A stretch of 64,000 bases of DNA from Grimontia sedimenti (GCF_011045095.1 NZ_JAALDL010000008.1:124001-188000), one strand, 5' to 3'; counted from the first letter of the stretch, positions 26,933 to 36,070 are shown. Program-made: numbers and translations. Notes: generated from the letters alone by a model not told the origin.

Positions 26933-26978
26933 TGCTATCAAGAGCGAGACAAATCGCCACTTGTGCATTGCGTATAGT
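26933..26978 (+). promoter_or_regulatory. shared upstream element and -10 box of the second GTPase-like gene
   Basis: TGCTATCAAGAGCGAGACA (26933-26951) with TATAGT 40 bp from its start (26973-26978), the same layout as at 25451. The two genes should therefore be expressed together despite the terminator and repeat between them. Confidence 0.55.
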
Positions 26979-27009
26979 TGCAGATGATAAATTGGTTACG
27001 TGAATGGTA

Positions 27010-27056
27010 ATACCCAAGCTGACAGGAAGTCGCTGGCGTGAAAAACGCTTGGGTAT
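27010..27056. repeat. 47-bp palindrome in the 5' UTR
   Basis: ATACCCAAGC and GCTTGGGTAT are exact reverse complements at the ends of 47 bp. The ends resemble those of the 266-bp element upstream, as if this were a shortened form. It lies between the -10 box and the start codon of paralogue B, so it is in the leader RNA. Confidence 0.55.
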
Positions 27057-27082
27057 AGGAAGTATTTACCGAGGACATACCC

Positions 27083-28048
27083 ATGCAAAACAGCAAGTCA
27101 TTTTCTCAACAACTGGCCTGGGACATCAGCCACTCTTCATTGGTGGACGAGTTCAAAAAGTCCACCTTGCAACTGCGTCTGCATGAGCTGGAAGATCAGC
27201 CATTAAACATTATGGTTGCCGGCCCCAAAGGTGTCGGTAAAACCGCCACCATCAGAGCGGTGTTTGGCGATAACCTGACTGAAGAGTTCAATGCTTCTTC
27301 CGGTATTACCCGTTTTCAAAACGGCAATCTGGTTGTGTGGGACTACCCTGGTCACAACGGTGATGAGCAGCACGACAAAATGCTGGATATGCAGATTGGT
27401 TCGACCTTGAGCGAAAGCGATGCCGAGGGTAACCCGCTTATCGATATGGTGGTTGTGGTGCTAGACGCTGCGGAGCGCAACCTTAACCAAGGCTATAGAC
27501 TGATTTGTGATGTGATAGTGCCAGCATTAGGCGATGAATTTGATAACCGTCTGGTGGTTGGACTGAACAAGGTGGATATTGCCAGTCACAGCTACGAGTG
27601 GGATTTCCTCAACGATTCGCCGTCACCAGAAGTGGAAATCTGGCCGGAAAGCACGGCGTCTTTGATTCGTCACTGCATGCTGGATGAGTCTGGCCTCGAG
27701 ATTGCCCCTGTTTGTTATGCGGCTGATTTTGAGCGCTCAAACGGCGAAGGCCGTCGTCCGTTCAACACCATTAAGTTGCTGAACCAAATCGTGGCAAAAC
27801 TGCCAGCAGAGAAAAAAATCACCTTGGTCGACACGCCACTTAACAAGCAATCGCTGGCATGGTTTGATAGCGATGACCGTATGAATTACGTAGTGGAAGT
27901 GGAAAACACCCTGTTTGATTCTATCTACGAAGGCTCGCGTGGCGGCGCACGATTTGGCGGATTGCTTGGTGCGTATATGGGCAAGCAGGGACGTGAAATA
28001 GGTTATCTGCTTCGTCGTAACCTGCGTCAGCGTCTGAACCTGGCTTAA
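27083..28048 (+). CDS. P-loop GTPase, YfjP-like (paralogue B)
   Basis: The 321-residue protein has canonical GTPase motifs: G1 GPKGVGKT (47-54), G3 DYPG (87-90) and G4 NKVD (162-165). VVVVLDAAERNLNQG is the strand after G3. The glycine-rich C-terminus GARFGGLLGAYMGKQGREIG (288-307) matches paralogue A almost residue for residue and could pack against membrane or a partner. Segments PLIDMVVVVLDA, RPFNTIKLL and LPAEKK are shared as well. Unlike A it should bind and hydrolyse GTP. The pair may work as a heteromer. No known pathway can be assigned. Confidence 0.8.
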   Translation: MQNSKSFSQQLAWDISHSSLVDEFKKSTLQLRLHELEDQPLNIMVAGPKGVGKTATIRAVFGDNLTEEFNASSGITRFQNGNLVVWDYPGHNGDEQHDKMLDMQIGSTLSESDAEGNPLIDMVVVVLDAAERNLNQGYRLICDVIVPALGDEFDNRLVVGLNKVDIASHSYEWDFLNDSPSPEVEIWPESTASLIRHCMLDESGLEIAPVCYAADFERSNGEGRRPFNTIKLLNQIVAKLPAEKKITLVDTPLNKQSLAWFDSDDRMNYVVEVENTLFDSIYEGSRGGARFGGLLGAYMGKQGREIGYLLRRNLRQRLNLA

Positions 28049-28066
28049 GCGCCTAGACAGAAAAGG

Positions 28067-28091
28067 AAAGGAGCCGAATGGCTCCTTTTTT
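28067..28091 (+). terminator. rho-independent terminator
   Basis: AAAGGAGCC pairs with GGCTCCTTT over GAAT, followed by T residues. It separates paralogue B from the convergent K+-channel gene. Confidence 0.88.
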
Positions 28092-28115
28092 GTATTTGCT
28101 ATCTGTGGGGTTAAA

Positions 28116-29141
28116 TCAATCCCACTTAAAGTCCAGCACCCTTTCATCGGCGATGTAGAACAGCAAATCGTTCGGTTTGATTTCTTGATCAAGGGAAGGG
28201 TTCAGCTTGACATTGCTATCGCGGCGGAAACCAATCAAGGTCGCATCATGTTCCTTTTTCATACGCAAAAACAGCGCTTCAACCGTGGTGTATTGCGCAT
28301 CGCCAGGATAGGTGACTGCATATTGCGTCATACCTTTTCGGGTGTTCAGGAGCTCATGATGAAGCTCTGAAGAGCCTGGGTCCACAGCAGATTTCGCCAT
28401 CATTTCCACCGACACGGAAGGAATACACTCTGCGTTCGGGCAATGGGTTTTCAATAGGTCAGACAGCACTTCTTCCTGGAAGTAAGCGAGAATGTGAACA
28501 TCCGGATTTTTGCTGGCGCAGAATAGGGCAGCAGCGAAGGTGATGTCGTCTTCCGGGTTATCGATAATGATGCAGTCTGCATCGGAGACGCCAGCGCGAC
28601 TCATAGCGGTTTCATCAGTAAAGCTGGCGGTGCGGACAAAATCGATTTCCTTTGGTAACGGGTTTTCGATGTCAGCACGCACGCAAAGTACGATAGGGCG
28701 CTTGTCCTTTTCTTCATGGAGAAGCATGTCGATGAGGTGAAGGGTTCGGCTTTCGTTCCAACCCAAAATCAAAATGTGTCCGGACACGTCAATGCTCCTT
28801 CTTCCTAACAGTCCTTTGCGCCAATACTCAATGGTTACACCTGCCAATCGACCGACACCGATGGCAAAAATACTTAGTCCACAGGGGATTACAAACAGGG
28901 CGACAATCCATTTACCTGCCGTTGTGGTAGGGGACATATCGCCGTAACCCACGGTAGACGCGGTCACTAACAGATAATAGATATAATCAACGAAGGGAGA
29001 AGTGAGTGCGTGCTCTCCCGCCAAGCGAAGCAGCACCCAGCTTATGACCGCATAGGCCAACACTGCAGTAACAACGTGCTTCCCGCTTAAACGCTGAAAT
29101 TGAGAGGTGATCCATCGGCGAACCATGTACCACTTGTTCAT
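28116..29141 (-). CDS. potassium channel family protein with TrkA-N (RCK) domain
   Basis: The 341-residue protein has two membrane helices (about 24-42 and 74-98) around a pore loop with the selectivity filter TVGYGD (63-68). The cytoplasmic part begins GHILILGWNESRTL, a Rossmann-like RCK/TrkA-N domain, followed by a TrkA-C-like segment ending NDLLFYIADERVLDFKWD. Four subunits are expected to form the channel, gated by nucleotide or ions at the RCK ring. The RCK glycine motif is ILGWNES, not GxGxxG, so the ligand may not be NAD. It is transcribed alone. Confidence 0.88.
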   Translation of the reverse strand: MNKWYMVRRWITSQFQRLSGKHVVTAVLAYAVISWVLLRLAGEHALTSPFVDYIYYLLVTASTVGYGDMSPTTTAGKWIVALFVIPCGLSIFAIGVGRLAGVTIEYWRKGLLGRRSIDVSGHILILGWNESRTLHLIDMLLHEEKDKRPIVLCVRADIENPLPKEIDFVRTASFTDETAMSRAGVSDADCIIIDNPEDDITFAAALFCASKNPDVHILAYFQEEVLSDLLKTHCPNAECIPSVSVEMMAKSAVDPGSSELHHELLNTRKGMTQYAVTYPGDAQYTTVEALFLRMKKEHDATLIGFRRDSNVKLNPSLDQEIKPNDLLFYIADERVLDFKWD

Positions 29142-29335
29142 CAGCCGTTTTCCTTAACCTTCTTAGAGTTCAAACCAGCGTGCCACTATAACAGTCTAAT
29201 CCATCAGCAAATTTCTCAATGTTGCCGACTGTGAAAAAGTTCTCATCTTGATGAAGTTCTCACTTTCGATTGAGGCGCAAAAAGGGTGAAGGATGTAGAT
29301 TGAAGTGAGTCATTCTAAATGAGAAGGATTGCGCC

Positions 29336-29683
29336 ATGAGTGACAACAAATATCTGGATGAATTTTCCGATGATGGCTTTTGGACCAAAGCCCGTAACTT
29401 TGCACAAAAGGCAGGTTATGACGTGTTGGAAAATGCCCTCAAGCTTTACTACTCCGCGACAGATGACGACACACCCAAATGGGCGAAAACCACTATATTC
29501 GCTGCGCTCGGCTACTTTATTGCGCCTATTGATGCCATTCCCGACCTCACGCCTGCCGTCGGCTTCTCTGATGACCTCGGTGTATTGGCGGCAGCCGCAG
29601 CTGCGGTCGTGATGCATGTGAAAGCAGAACACGGCGAAAAAGCGGGCGAGAAGCTGGATCAGTGGTTTAAGAAGCTCAATTAA
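29336..29683 (+). CDS. YkvA-like DUF1232 protein
   Basis: The 115-residue protein contains the DUF1232 signature YFIAPIDAIPDLTPAVGFSDDLGVLAAA (core about 62-85), with the hydrophobic helix and acidic DD typical of the family. The family is widespread and of unknown function, and may associate with membrane. It lies 23 bp before the cupin gene and could be cotranscribed with it. Confidence 0.85.
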   Translation: MSDNKYLDEFSDDGFWTKARNFAQKAGYDVLENALKLYYSATDDDTPKWAKTTIFAALGYFIAPIDAIPDLTPAVGFSDDLGVLAAAAAAVVMHVKAEHGEKAGEKLDQWFKKLN

Positions 29684-29706
29684 TTTATCCAGAGAGGGGA
29701 AGGGGC

Positions 29707-30096
29707 ATGAAAGGAAGCAGAGTCAACCTCAAGGATGCGTTTGAGAAAGTCACGTTTCTGGAAGATCGTACGCCGGAACACTCGCTGAACGGGGAAGGGG
29801 AAGATGCCTTTGCGACGCTGGCAGATTATCGGGATGGTGGCGTTTTCATTGCCCACTACGAAGGAAAGAGTGAATGGGAACGTCATCCGGGCGACGAACT
29901 GGTGCATGTGCTGGAAGGGCAAACCACCATTTTCTTGCTTAATGGCGAAGAAGAAACCCCCATTTCCTTGTCTGCCGGGGAGTTGGTCGTGGTGCCGGAA
30001 AATGTCTGGCACCGCTTTGATACGCCAAGCGGCGTGAAGGTGATGACAGTGACACCGCAGCCGACTGAACACAGTATTGAAAGACCTGACAACTAG
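29707..30096 (+). CDS. cupin domain protein
   Basis: This 129-residue protein is a single cupin fold. Motif 1 is HPGDELVHVLEG (His60, Glu64, His67) and motif 2 PENVWHRF (His101), which together give a 3-His-1-Glu type metal site. Small cupins may be dioxygenases, isomerases or sensor modules; nothing here picks one. A GAGAGGGGA-like ribosome site precedes the start. Confidence 0.82.
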   Translation: MKGSRVNLKDAFEKVTFLEDRTPEHSLNGEGEDAFATLADYRDGGVFIAHYEGKSEWERHPGDELVHVLEGQTTIFLLNGEEETPISLSAGELVVVPENVWHRFDTPSGVKVMTVTPQPTEHSIERPDN

Positions 30097-30177
30097 CGGA
30101 AATCAGCTCGGAATTTCTGGCTCTCGTGCTAGAATCGCTGCCCTGCAATTTCCGGACAAAGTCGACTAGGCGTCATC

Positions 30178-31188
30178 ATGACAAAACCGCACAAAACCAC
30201 TTCACAACCTAAAAAAGGTCTGCACCCAAGAAATCCACATCGTGCGCGATACGATTTCCCGGCGCTGATGAAAGGTACCCCAGAGCTCAAAGCCTTTGTG
30301 AAGAAGAACCCGTTCGGTGATTTATCTGTCGACTTTTCCAACCCGCAAGCCGTGAAAACCCTCAATAAGGCTCTGTTGCAACACTTCTACCAAATCAGTT
30401 TCTGGGATATTCCGGAAGGCTATCTTTGCCCGCCAATTCCAGGCCGCGCAGATTACCTGCATTACCTGGCAGATCTGCTGGCTGAATCCAACAGCGGAGA
30501 AATTCCCAAAGGCAAAGCCGTGAAGGGGCTGGATATTGGCATGGGCGCAAACTGCGTGTACCCCATGGTCGGCCACCGCGTTTATGGCTGGCAGTTCGTG
30601 GGTGCAGATATTGACCCAGTATCCGTAAAAAGCGCGAAGCTGATGGTGGAGATGAACCCAAGCCTCAAAGGGGGCATTCAATGCCGCCTTCAAAAGAACC
30701 CAGACCACATTTTCGCAGGCATGATTAACGCCAAAGAGCGTTTTGATTTCACCATGTGCAACCCGCCCTTCCATGCTTCGATGGCAGAGGCAACAAAAGG
30801 CTCTGAGCGCAAAGTGAAGAACCTTGCCGCCAATGCCCGCAAGAAAGGCTCAGAACCCTTCAAAGCGCAGCCAATGAAAGGTAGAGGCAAACCTGTATTG
30901 AACTTTGGTGGTCAGAACGCAGAGCTTTGGTGTCCGGGTGGTGAAGCTGCTTTTATCAAGCGAATGATAGAGCAAAGTGCCGACTTCAAGACTCAATGCC
31001 TGTGGTTTACCACCATGGTTTCCAAGAAAGAAAATCTGCCAGGTATCTACAAGCAGCTGAAGACGCTAAAAGTCGAAGATGTCCGCACTATCGAAATGGC
31101 GCAAGGCCAGAAAGTAACGCGTATTGTGGCATGGACTTTCCTTAGTGAATCTGCGCGCCAAAACTGGTCGAAAAACGGCGAAAAATAG
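30178..31188 (+). CDS. rlmF: RlmF, 23S rRNA (adenine(1618)-N6)-methyltransferase
   Basis: The 336-residue protein follows E. coli RlmF (YbiN) closely. It opens with [18 protein letters not shown], continues with [21 protein letters not shown], the SAM-binding [15 protein letters not shown] and the catalytic NPPF motif in [10 protein letters not shown], and ends [16 protein letters not shown]. RlmF methylates N6 of A1618 in 23S rRNA. An additional loop after NPPF ([20 protein letters not shown], residues about 203-222) is somewhat longer than in E. coli. It is probably monocistronic. Confidence 0.95.
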   Translation: MTKPHKTTSQPKKGLHPRNPHRARYDFPALMKGTPELKAFVKKNPFGDLSVDFSNPQAVKTLNKALLQHFYQISFWDIPEGYLCPPIPGRADYLHYLADLLAESNSGEIPKGKAVKGLDIGMGANCVYPMVGHRVYGWQFVGADIDPVSVKSAKLMVEMNPSLKGGIQCRLQKNPDHIFAGMINAKERFDFTMCNPPFHASMAEATKGSERKVKNLAANARKKGSEPFKAQPMKGRGKPVLNFGGQNAELWCPGGEAAFIKRMIEQSADFKTQCLWFTTMVSKKENLPGIYKQLKTLKVEDVRTIEMAQGQKVTRIVAWTFLSESARQNWSKNGEK

Positions 31189-31318
31189 CGCGCTTTTCAG
31201 GCGGTTTTTGGTTGGAAAATCGCCGCCTTATGCAAGGTCGTCATAAGCGATAAAAAGTGTTGTTCTTTTTGTGGTTTTAGCAGTAAATTCTGCCTGAATT
31301 GACCTTTGAGAATATGCT

Positions 31319-31714
31319 GTGAAAACGCCGACCACGCGACTTCCCCTCTATGTTGCCCTGATGATGGTGCTGCTATTAAGCGGCGCTGTGGGGGTTATTG
31401 GGGTCGACTTGGCGCAGGGACATCACGCAGCTTTGCAGGATAGGGAAAGCGTGCCGCTGGCAAAGGAAGAGTATTCGCTGCTTCGCACGGTGGCATCACG
31501 CATTCTTCCCGATGACGTCGAGTTTATCGATGACGACCCTTCGTCACTGCCAGCCTTTCCAGCTTCAGGCATTTCTCTGCTTCTCTTTGGCCTTTTGTCG
31601 TCAGGCTACTTCTGCACTCGCCAGAGCCGACAGAACATCATAGGCTTCTTCGCACCTTGCCATCTCCAGTTTCGCTTTATCCACTCTAGGGAAGCCTTCT
31701 CCAGCATCACGTAA
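31319..31714 (+). CDS. hypothetical small membrane protein upstream of dedA
   Basis: The 131-residue frame starts at GTG 31319. It has one membrane helix near residues 9-30 (LYVALMMVLLLSGAVGVIGV) and another near 83-98 (ASGISLLLFGLLSSGYF), with an acidic stretch between (LPDDVEFIDDD). A weak GAG upstream is the only ribosome-site signal. It ends 29 bp before the dedA start. I do not recognise a family; the acidic middle and the conserved-looking spacing to dedA suggest a real gene but this is not certain. Confidence 0.5.
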   Translation: MKTPTTRLPLYVALMMVLLLSGAVGVIGVDLAQGHHAALQDRESVPLAKEEYSLLRTVASRILPDDVEFIDDDPSSLPAFPASGISLLLFGLLSSGYFCTRQSRQNIIGFFAPCHLQFRFIHSREAFSSIT

Positions 31715-31743
31715 CCCTATTTATTTTGATTCTTGGAGAGAAT

Positions 31744-32421
31744 ATGTTTGAAGCAATTCAGGAAGTGCTGGTGGCCTTGTGGAACCAGGATTTCGATGCG
31801 CTGCTGGCTCCCGGCAGCGCGACCCTAATCTACATCATCGTGGCTGTGTTGATTTGCCTTGAAAGCGGCTTTTTACCGGCGGCTCCCTTACCTTGCGACA
31901 GCGTGGTTGTACTGGTCGGTACTTTGGCGGCAGTCGGTGTGTTAACGCCAGCTATCGCATTCCCGCTGCTGATTGTGGCTGCTTCAATGGGAAGCTGGAT
32001 GGCCTTTATGCAAGGTCGCTGGCTGAACAAGTTGCCAATGGTGCAATCCTGGCTGAAAAAAGTCCCTGAAAAGAACATGAAAACCGTCGATGCTTTACTG
32101 CGTCAGCATGGTTTAGTGGCGCTTTTTGCTGCGCGCTTTATTCCGGGTGTCCGCTCGATTGTGCCGATGATGATGGGCATACGCGTGAAAGAAGCACCAC
32201 GTTTCCACTACTTTGCATGGCTGAGTGCCACCCTTTGGGTCTTCCTGCTGGCGGGCATCGGGTTCCTGCTGCCTTCACTGCCAGACGCACTTGGACGTGC
32301 GGTAACCATGGGGCTGATGGCAGCTCCTGTTATCACGCTTTGTGCGGCGATTCTGACTGCGATTACCTGGCGAGTCCGCAAATTGCTGAGAGGCAATAAG
32401 CCCCCTTCAGCACAAGCTTAA
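31744..32421 (+). CDS. DedA-family membrane protein
   Basis: From ATG 31744 (GGAG 5 nt upstream) the protein has 225 residues with about five membrane segments. It shows the residues needed in DedA proteins: Glu40 (CLESGFL), Asp52 (LPCDSVV), Arg131 and Arg137 in ARFIPGVRSIVP. DedA proteins recycle lipid carriers such as undecaprenyl phosphate or scramble lipids and support envelope integrity. The RodA-type gene follows 76 bp later, so an envelope-lipid role next to a cell-wall polymerase is reasonable. Confidence 0.88.
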   Translation: MFEAIQEVLVALWNQDFDALLAPGSATLIYIIVAVLICLESGFLPAAPLPCDSVVVLVGTLAAVGVLTPAIAFPLLIVAASMGSWMAFMQGRWLNKLPMVQSWLKKVPEKNMKTVDALLRQHGLVALFAARFIPGVRSIVPMMMGIRVKEAPRFHYFAWLSATLWVFLLAGIGFLLPSLPDALGRAVTMGLMAAPVITLCAAILTAITWRVRKLLRGNKPPSAQA

Positions 32422-32497
32422 CCCTGACCTATTTCATCGCCACGTCGCTTGCAAAACCGACGTGGCTTTTCTGAACTTTACGAAGGCGTTTTAACCC

Positions 32498-33610
32498 ATG
32501 AATATACTGCGCCCACGACTGGATATTCCGTTGCTGATCGCGATTGTCTCGCTGATCACCCTTGGCTCAATGAGCGTATGGAGCGCGAGTGGCTACAGTG
32601 TTCCGACCCTTGAGAGACACGTCGCCCGCGCCATGATTGCGCTTCTGGCCTTACTGTTTTTCTCACTGATCCCTGCCAAAACCTACCGGGCACTCACGCC
32701 GCACCTTTTTGGTTTGGCTATTGTGCTTCTGCTTGGCGTGATTGTGGCGGGAGACACGGTGAACGGTGCCAAACGCTGGCTCGCGCTTGGCCCTATCCGC
32801 TTCCAGCCTTCAGAAATTGTGAAAGTGGCGGTACCTATGATTATCGCCTGGTTGATAGTGCGGGACCCCGGCAGGCCGGGTCTGCAAAAGATTGGACTTT
32901 GCGCGTTAGTCACAGCATTACCCGCAGGGCTGATTGTGATTCAGCCAGACTTGGACGGCGCGATCTTTACCGTGATGTACGCACTGTTCGTGCTTTACCT
33001 AGCAGGTATGAGCTGGAAGATCATTGGCTCAGTGTTGGCAGCAGTTGCGGCGACAGTACCGGTGATGTGGTTCTTCTTTATGGCGGACTACCAGAAACTT
33101 CGCGTCACCCAGTTTTTGAACCCAGAATCTGACCCACTCGGCGCGGGCTATCAGATCATTCAATCATTGATTGCCATTGGCTCTGGCGGAGTGCGCGGAA
33201 AAGGCTTTATGCACGCGACACAAGGGCAGTTGGGATTTATCCCCGAAAGCCACACTGATTTTATTTTCTCAACCTTTGCAGAAGAGTGGGGCTTTCTGGG
33301 AAGTGCGGTCATGATTGCGCTGTATCTGTTTATCTCAGGCCGCGCTTTATGGCTGGCAGTCAACACCGCCTCACCGTTTTCCCGCCTTGTCAGCGGCGCT
33401 CTGGCAATGAGCTTCTTCCTCTATGCCTTTATCAACTTGGGTATGGTAAGCGGTTTGCTACCCGTAATGGGAAGCCCGCTGCCATTTATCAGCTACGGCG
33501 GCACGGCGATGATCACCCAAGGCGCATGCTTCGGCATCATCATGGCACTCTGTTGTGGCAAGCAGCCAGTAGAAGCGACGTGGAGTGCGAGAACGTTCAG
33601 TAAGGCTTAA
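32498..33610 (+). CDS. rodA: RodA-type SEDS peptidoglycan polymerase
   Basis: The 370-residue, about ten-helix protein is close to E. coli RodA: GAKRWLALGPIRFQPSEIVK (90-109), ESDPLGAGYQIIQS, PESHTDFIFSTFAEEWG with the catalytic aspartate (Asp254), and GMVSGLLPVMGSPLPFISYGG. SEDS proteins polymerise glycan strands using lipid II, with a class B penicillin-binding protein. No PBP2 gene is adjacent, so this could be a second copy. The SEDS loop reads QPDLDG where QPDLGT is usual (near residue 150-154), a notable change. Confidence 0.88.
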   Translation: MNILRPRLDIPLLIAIVSLITLGSMSVWSASGYSVPTLERHVARAMIALLALLFFSLIPAKTYRALTPHLFGLAIVLLLGVIVAGDTVNGAKRWLALGPIRFQPSEIVKVAVPMIIAWLIVRDPGRPGLQKIGLCALVTALPAGLIVIQPDLDGAIFTVMYALFVLYLAGMSWKIIGSVLAAVAATVPVMWFFFMADYQKLRVTQFLNPESDPLGAGYQIIQSLIAIGSGGVRGKGFMHATQGQLGFIPESHTDFIFSTFAEEWGFLGSAVMIALYLFISGRALWLAVNTASPFSRLVSGALAMSFFLYAFINLGMVSGLLPVMGSPLPFISYGGTAMITQGACFGIIMALCCGKQPVEATWSARTFSKA

Positions 33611-33999
33611 CTTGCTCTTGGTTCCTTCCCCTTTTTAAGGGGAAGGTCAGGGTAGGGTTTGGTTCTTGGGAGATTTGTCTCCTATGGTTTTTGCAACTAG
33701 GAATACAAAATTCTTGGTTATATAAACCATCTTTGATCTTGTACAGTTAAGTGCGTTCTTCATTCGTCTCGCAATACCAACCCTTTTTTATTAAAACTAA
33801 TTTTCCCTCTTAGCTTATTCGTTTATTAAAATGGGGGGCTGGTTGAATAATGATTAACCAGTTGGTTTTTAATATGATGAAAATCAAGTCTACTCTTATG
33901 TACTACGTGATAGATTCTGCCATGTGAATTTCGTGATAAACACCTTGGTTATATTAATAAAGGTGAAGTTTTGAGAATGTTTTTGGATAAATCGAAGAA
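33611..33999. other. intergenic region with a perfect hairpin, AT-rich
   Basis: 389 bp without a gene. At 33624-33646 CCTTCCCCTT pairs perfectly with AAGGGGAAGG over a 3-base loop, without a T-run. The rest is AT-rich and leads into the foreign-looking segment that carries the next lipoprotein. Confidence 0.5.
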
Positions 34000-34608
34000 A
34001 TGAATGTCAAAAGTTTAATAGTTTCAATTGTTTTATCTTTTTCCCTACTCGGCTGTCAGTCAAAAAAATTGAACACAGCAGTAATTGATGCATCGGAGTA
34101 TTCAGTAGATGGAACATTATTAACCAAATATTCAAACTTGGTTGTTACAGATGAGTTGGAAGGGCGATTTTATTATACAGGTTCTGACTTTGATGATTGG
34201 CTCCTCGGTGAAGCTTATCGCAAAATTAACTTTACTTATCATCCGGACTCAGGAGAAAACACTATTCTCACTGATGTTCGCACGATGCAACTGAACTGGA
34301 TTCATGCAGACTCAGTAACTATTTTTGTAGGAAAAGAAAAGATAGTCGCGAATTGGAAAGAAGGTAGATATACCAATACTTCGATCGTCGATGGTGGAAG
34401 TCTAGGAAATACAGTTTATACACATGAGCACTTTAAAATACCATTGAGTATGCGAGATGCGAAGAAAATAGCTACAGCTTCGCCCGGTACAGTCACGATA
34501 CGTTTTTATGGGGAGCAAGGTTATGTTGATGAAAAAATTCATCCAATGACTTCTTGGGAGAATCTTTTGGGAGTTATTAACTTGGCAGAGAATACAAAGT
34601 TAAAATAA
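34000..34608 (+). CDS. hypothetical lipoprotein
   Basis: The 202-residue product starts MNVKSLIVSIVLSFSLLGCQS, a lipoprotein signal with lipobox LLGC. The mature protein alternates beta-strand patterns (YYTGSDFDDWLLGEAYRKI, ILTDVRTMQLNWIHADSVTI, TVTIRFYGEQGYV). I do not recognise a family. Base composition is clearly more AT-rich than the surrounding core genes and it lies beside a transposase, so recent acquisition is likely. Confidence 0.65.
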   Translation: MNVKSLIVSIVLSFSLLGCQSKKLNTAVIDASEYSVDGTLLTKYSNLVVTDELEGRFYYTGSDFDDWLLGEAYRKINFTYHPDSGENTILTDVRTMQLNWIHADSVTIFVGKEKIVANWKEGRYTNTSIVDGGSLGNTVYTHEHFKIPLSMRDAKKIATASPGTVTIRFYGEQGYVDEKIHPMTSWENLLGVINLAENTKLK

Positions 34609-34828
34609 TAATTCGTTGTTGGGGATCTAGTTGGCACTCTTGGCAGGACATACCTGTTAGGACATACCTGTTGGACATGGCAGGACAGGCACTTTTAGAA
34701 AAAGTTCGAATTATCAGTTTCATGCATGCTTGCACGTCGCCTCATACCTGTTCATTTATCCAGAAAGAATGGGCCGACTAAGTTAGTGTAAGTGAATTCA
34801 ATGACGACTATAAGTATTCGAATTCACT

Positions 34829-35791
34829 ATGACAACCGCTCGCGCCTCACTCATTAATGTTGATGCCACACCTTACTATCACTGTGTATCTCGCTGTGTT
34901 CGCCGCTCATTTCTTTGCGGCTTTGATAACGCAAAGGGTAAGTGCTTTGAGCACCGTCGAGGATGGATAGAGAAACGTCTACTCTCATTATCAAAGGCGT
35001 TCTGTATCGATGTGTGCGCCTACGCCATTATGAGCAATCATTACCACGTCGTTCTCCATATCAACATAGAGAGTGCCAAGGTGTTATCACCATTAGAGTT
35101 GGCTGAGCGGTGGTTGTCGTTTCATCAAGGCCCTGTGCTGATACAACGCTTTATGCGTGGCGAAGAAATGTCTGAGGCAGAAAATGAACGGTGTCTGGAA
35201 CTCATTGAAACGTGGCGAGAACGCTTGACCTCTATCAGTTGGTTTATGCGCCTGCTAAATCAATACATTGCTGCAGAAGCAAACCGTGAAGACCAGTGCA
35301 CCGGTCACTTCTGGGAAGGGCGTTTTAAGAGCCAGGCATTGTTGGATGAAAAGGCGCTAGCTGCCGCGATGGCCTATGTTGACCTCAACCCGATACGAGC
35401 AGATATCGCCGATTCGCCTGAGTCCTCTGAGTACACGTCGGTCAAAGCTCGAATCGAAGCACTGAGAAATAACCAGGTTAATGCTGAAGGCTTACATGTT
35501 TTCGCGGGATATCTGCGTAAAGACCAACCAGAAGGCATTCCTTTTCGGTTATTGGACTATCTGGAGTTGGTTGACTGGACGGGTAGGCAAGTTCGTGATG
35601 ATAAGCGTGGGCAGATAGATGCTAAATTACCGCTGTTACTGGAGCGCCTTGGTATTGAACCGTCCCTTTGGCTAAGAACAACCTCAAACATTGAAGCTGG
35701 CAATATGGTGGGGACGGAAAACGCCATTAAAGCAGCATTACCGATTCTTCGGCGCCAAAGAGTGTCAGGAGTGCGCTTACCTGACAGCTAA
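34829..35791 (+). CDS. REP-associated tyrosine transposase (RAYT, IS200-like)
   Basis: The 320-residue protein is a Y1 HUH single-strand DNA nuclease of the Transposase 17 family. The HUH motif is SNHYHVVLH (His71, His73) and the nucleophile is Tyr146 in RLLNQYIAAEANR. GHFWEGRFKSQ (159-169), AYVDLNPIRA and the long C-terminal domain are typical of RAYTs. Such proteins bind and cut REP hairpins and are thought to spread REP sequences. REP-like sequences lie on both sides. The frame is intact. Confidence 0.88.
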   Translation: MTTARASLINVDATPYYHCVSRCVRRSFLCGFDNAKGKCFEHRRGWIEKRLLSLSKAFCIDVCAYAIMSNHYHVVLHINIESAKVLSPLELAERWLSFHQGPVLIQRFMRGEEMSEAENERCLELIETWRERLTSISWFMRLLNQYIAAEANREDQCTGHFWEGRFKSQALLDEKALAAAMAYVDLNPIRADIADSPESSEYTSVKARIEALRNNQVNAEGLHVFAGYLRKDQPEGIPFRLLDYLELVDWTGRQVRDDKRGQIDAKLPLLLERLGIEPSLWLRTTSNIEAGNMVGTENAIKAALPILRRQRVSGVRLPDS

Positions 35792-35978
35792 TCCTCCTCT
35801 CTCAATTCTGTCCTCAAACAATCAGGTTTTTGCCTGATGTTTCTGCTGCCCAAGACCAAGATAAATCTAGCCAAACTCCGTTACGGCTTCGAAGCCAAGG
35901 CAGAATTTCGAAAATAGTCACCCAAATATGTGGTTTAGCGAATGGGGGAAACACTATCAGCCCATACTTCTCTTGTTA

Positions 35979-36062
35979 TGCCTGTCCTCATAGTTTACAT
36001 GCCTGTCCTCATAGTTTACATGCCTGTCCTCATAGTTTACATGCCTGTCCTCATAGTTTACA
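35979..36062. repeat. four tandem 21-bp units
   Basis: The unit TGCCTGTCCTCATAGTTTAC plus one A is repeated four times without variation at 35979, 36000, 36021 and 36042. Each contains the REP core TGCCTGTCCT. It lies at the junction of the duplicated copies, so the number of units may change by slippage. Confidence 0.9.
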
Positions 36063-36070
36063 TAGTCTCA

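Noticed and set aside
25545-28048. Phage-defence system from the GTPase-like pair
   Set aside because: No defence neighbours, nuclease, integrase or toxin-like gene is adjacent. The link to defence would be guesswork.
35979-36062. Four identical 21-bp repeats as a CRISPR array
   Set aside because: The units are directly adjacent with no spacers, and they carry a REP core beside a RAYT gene. They are tandem repeats.
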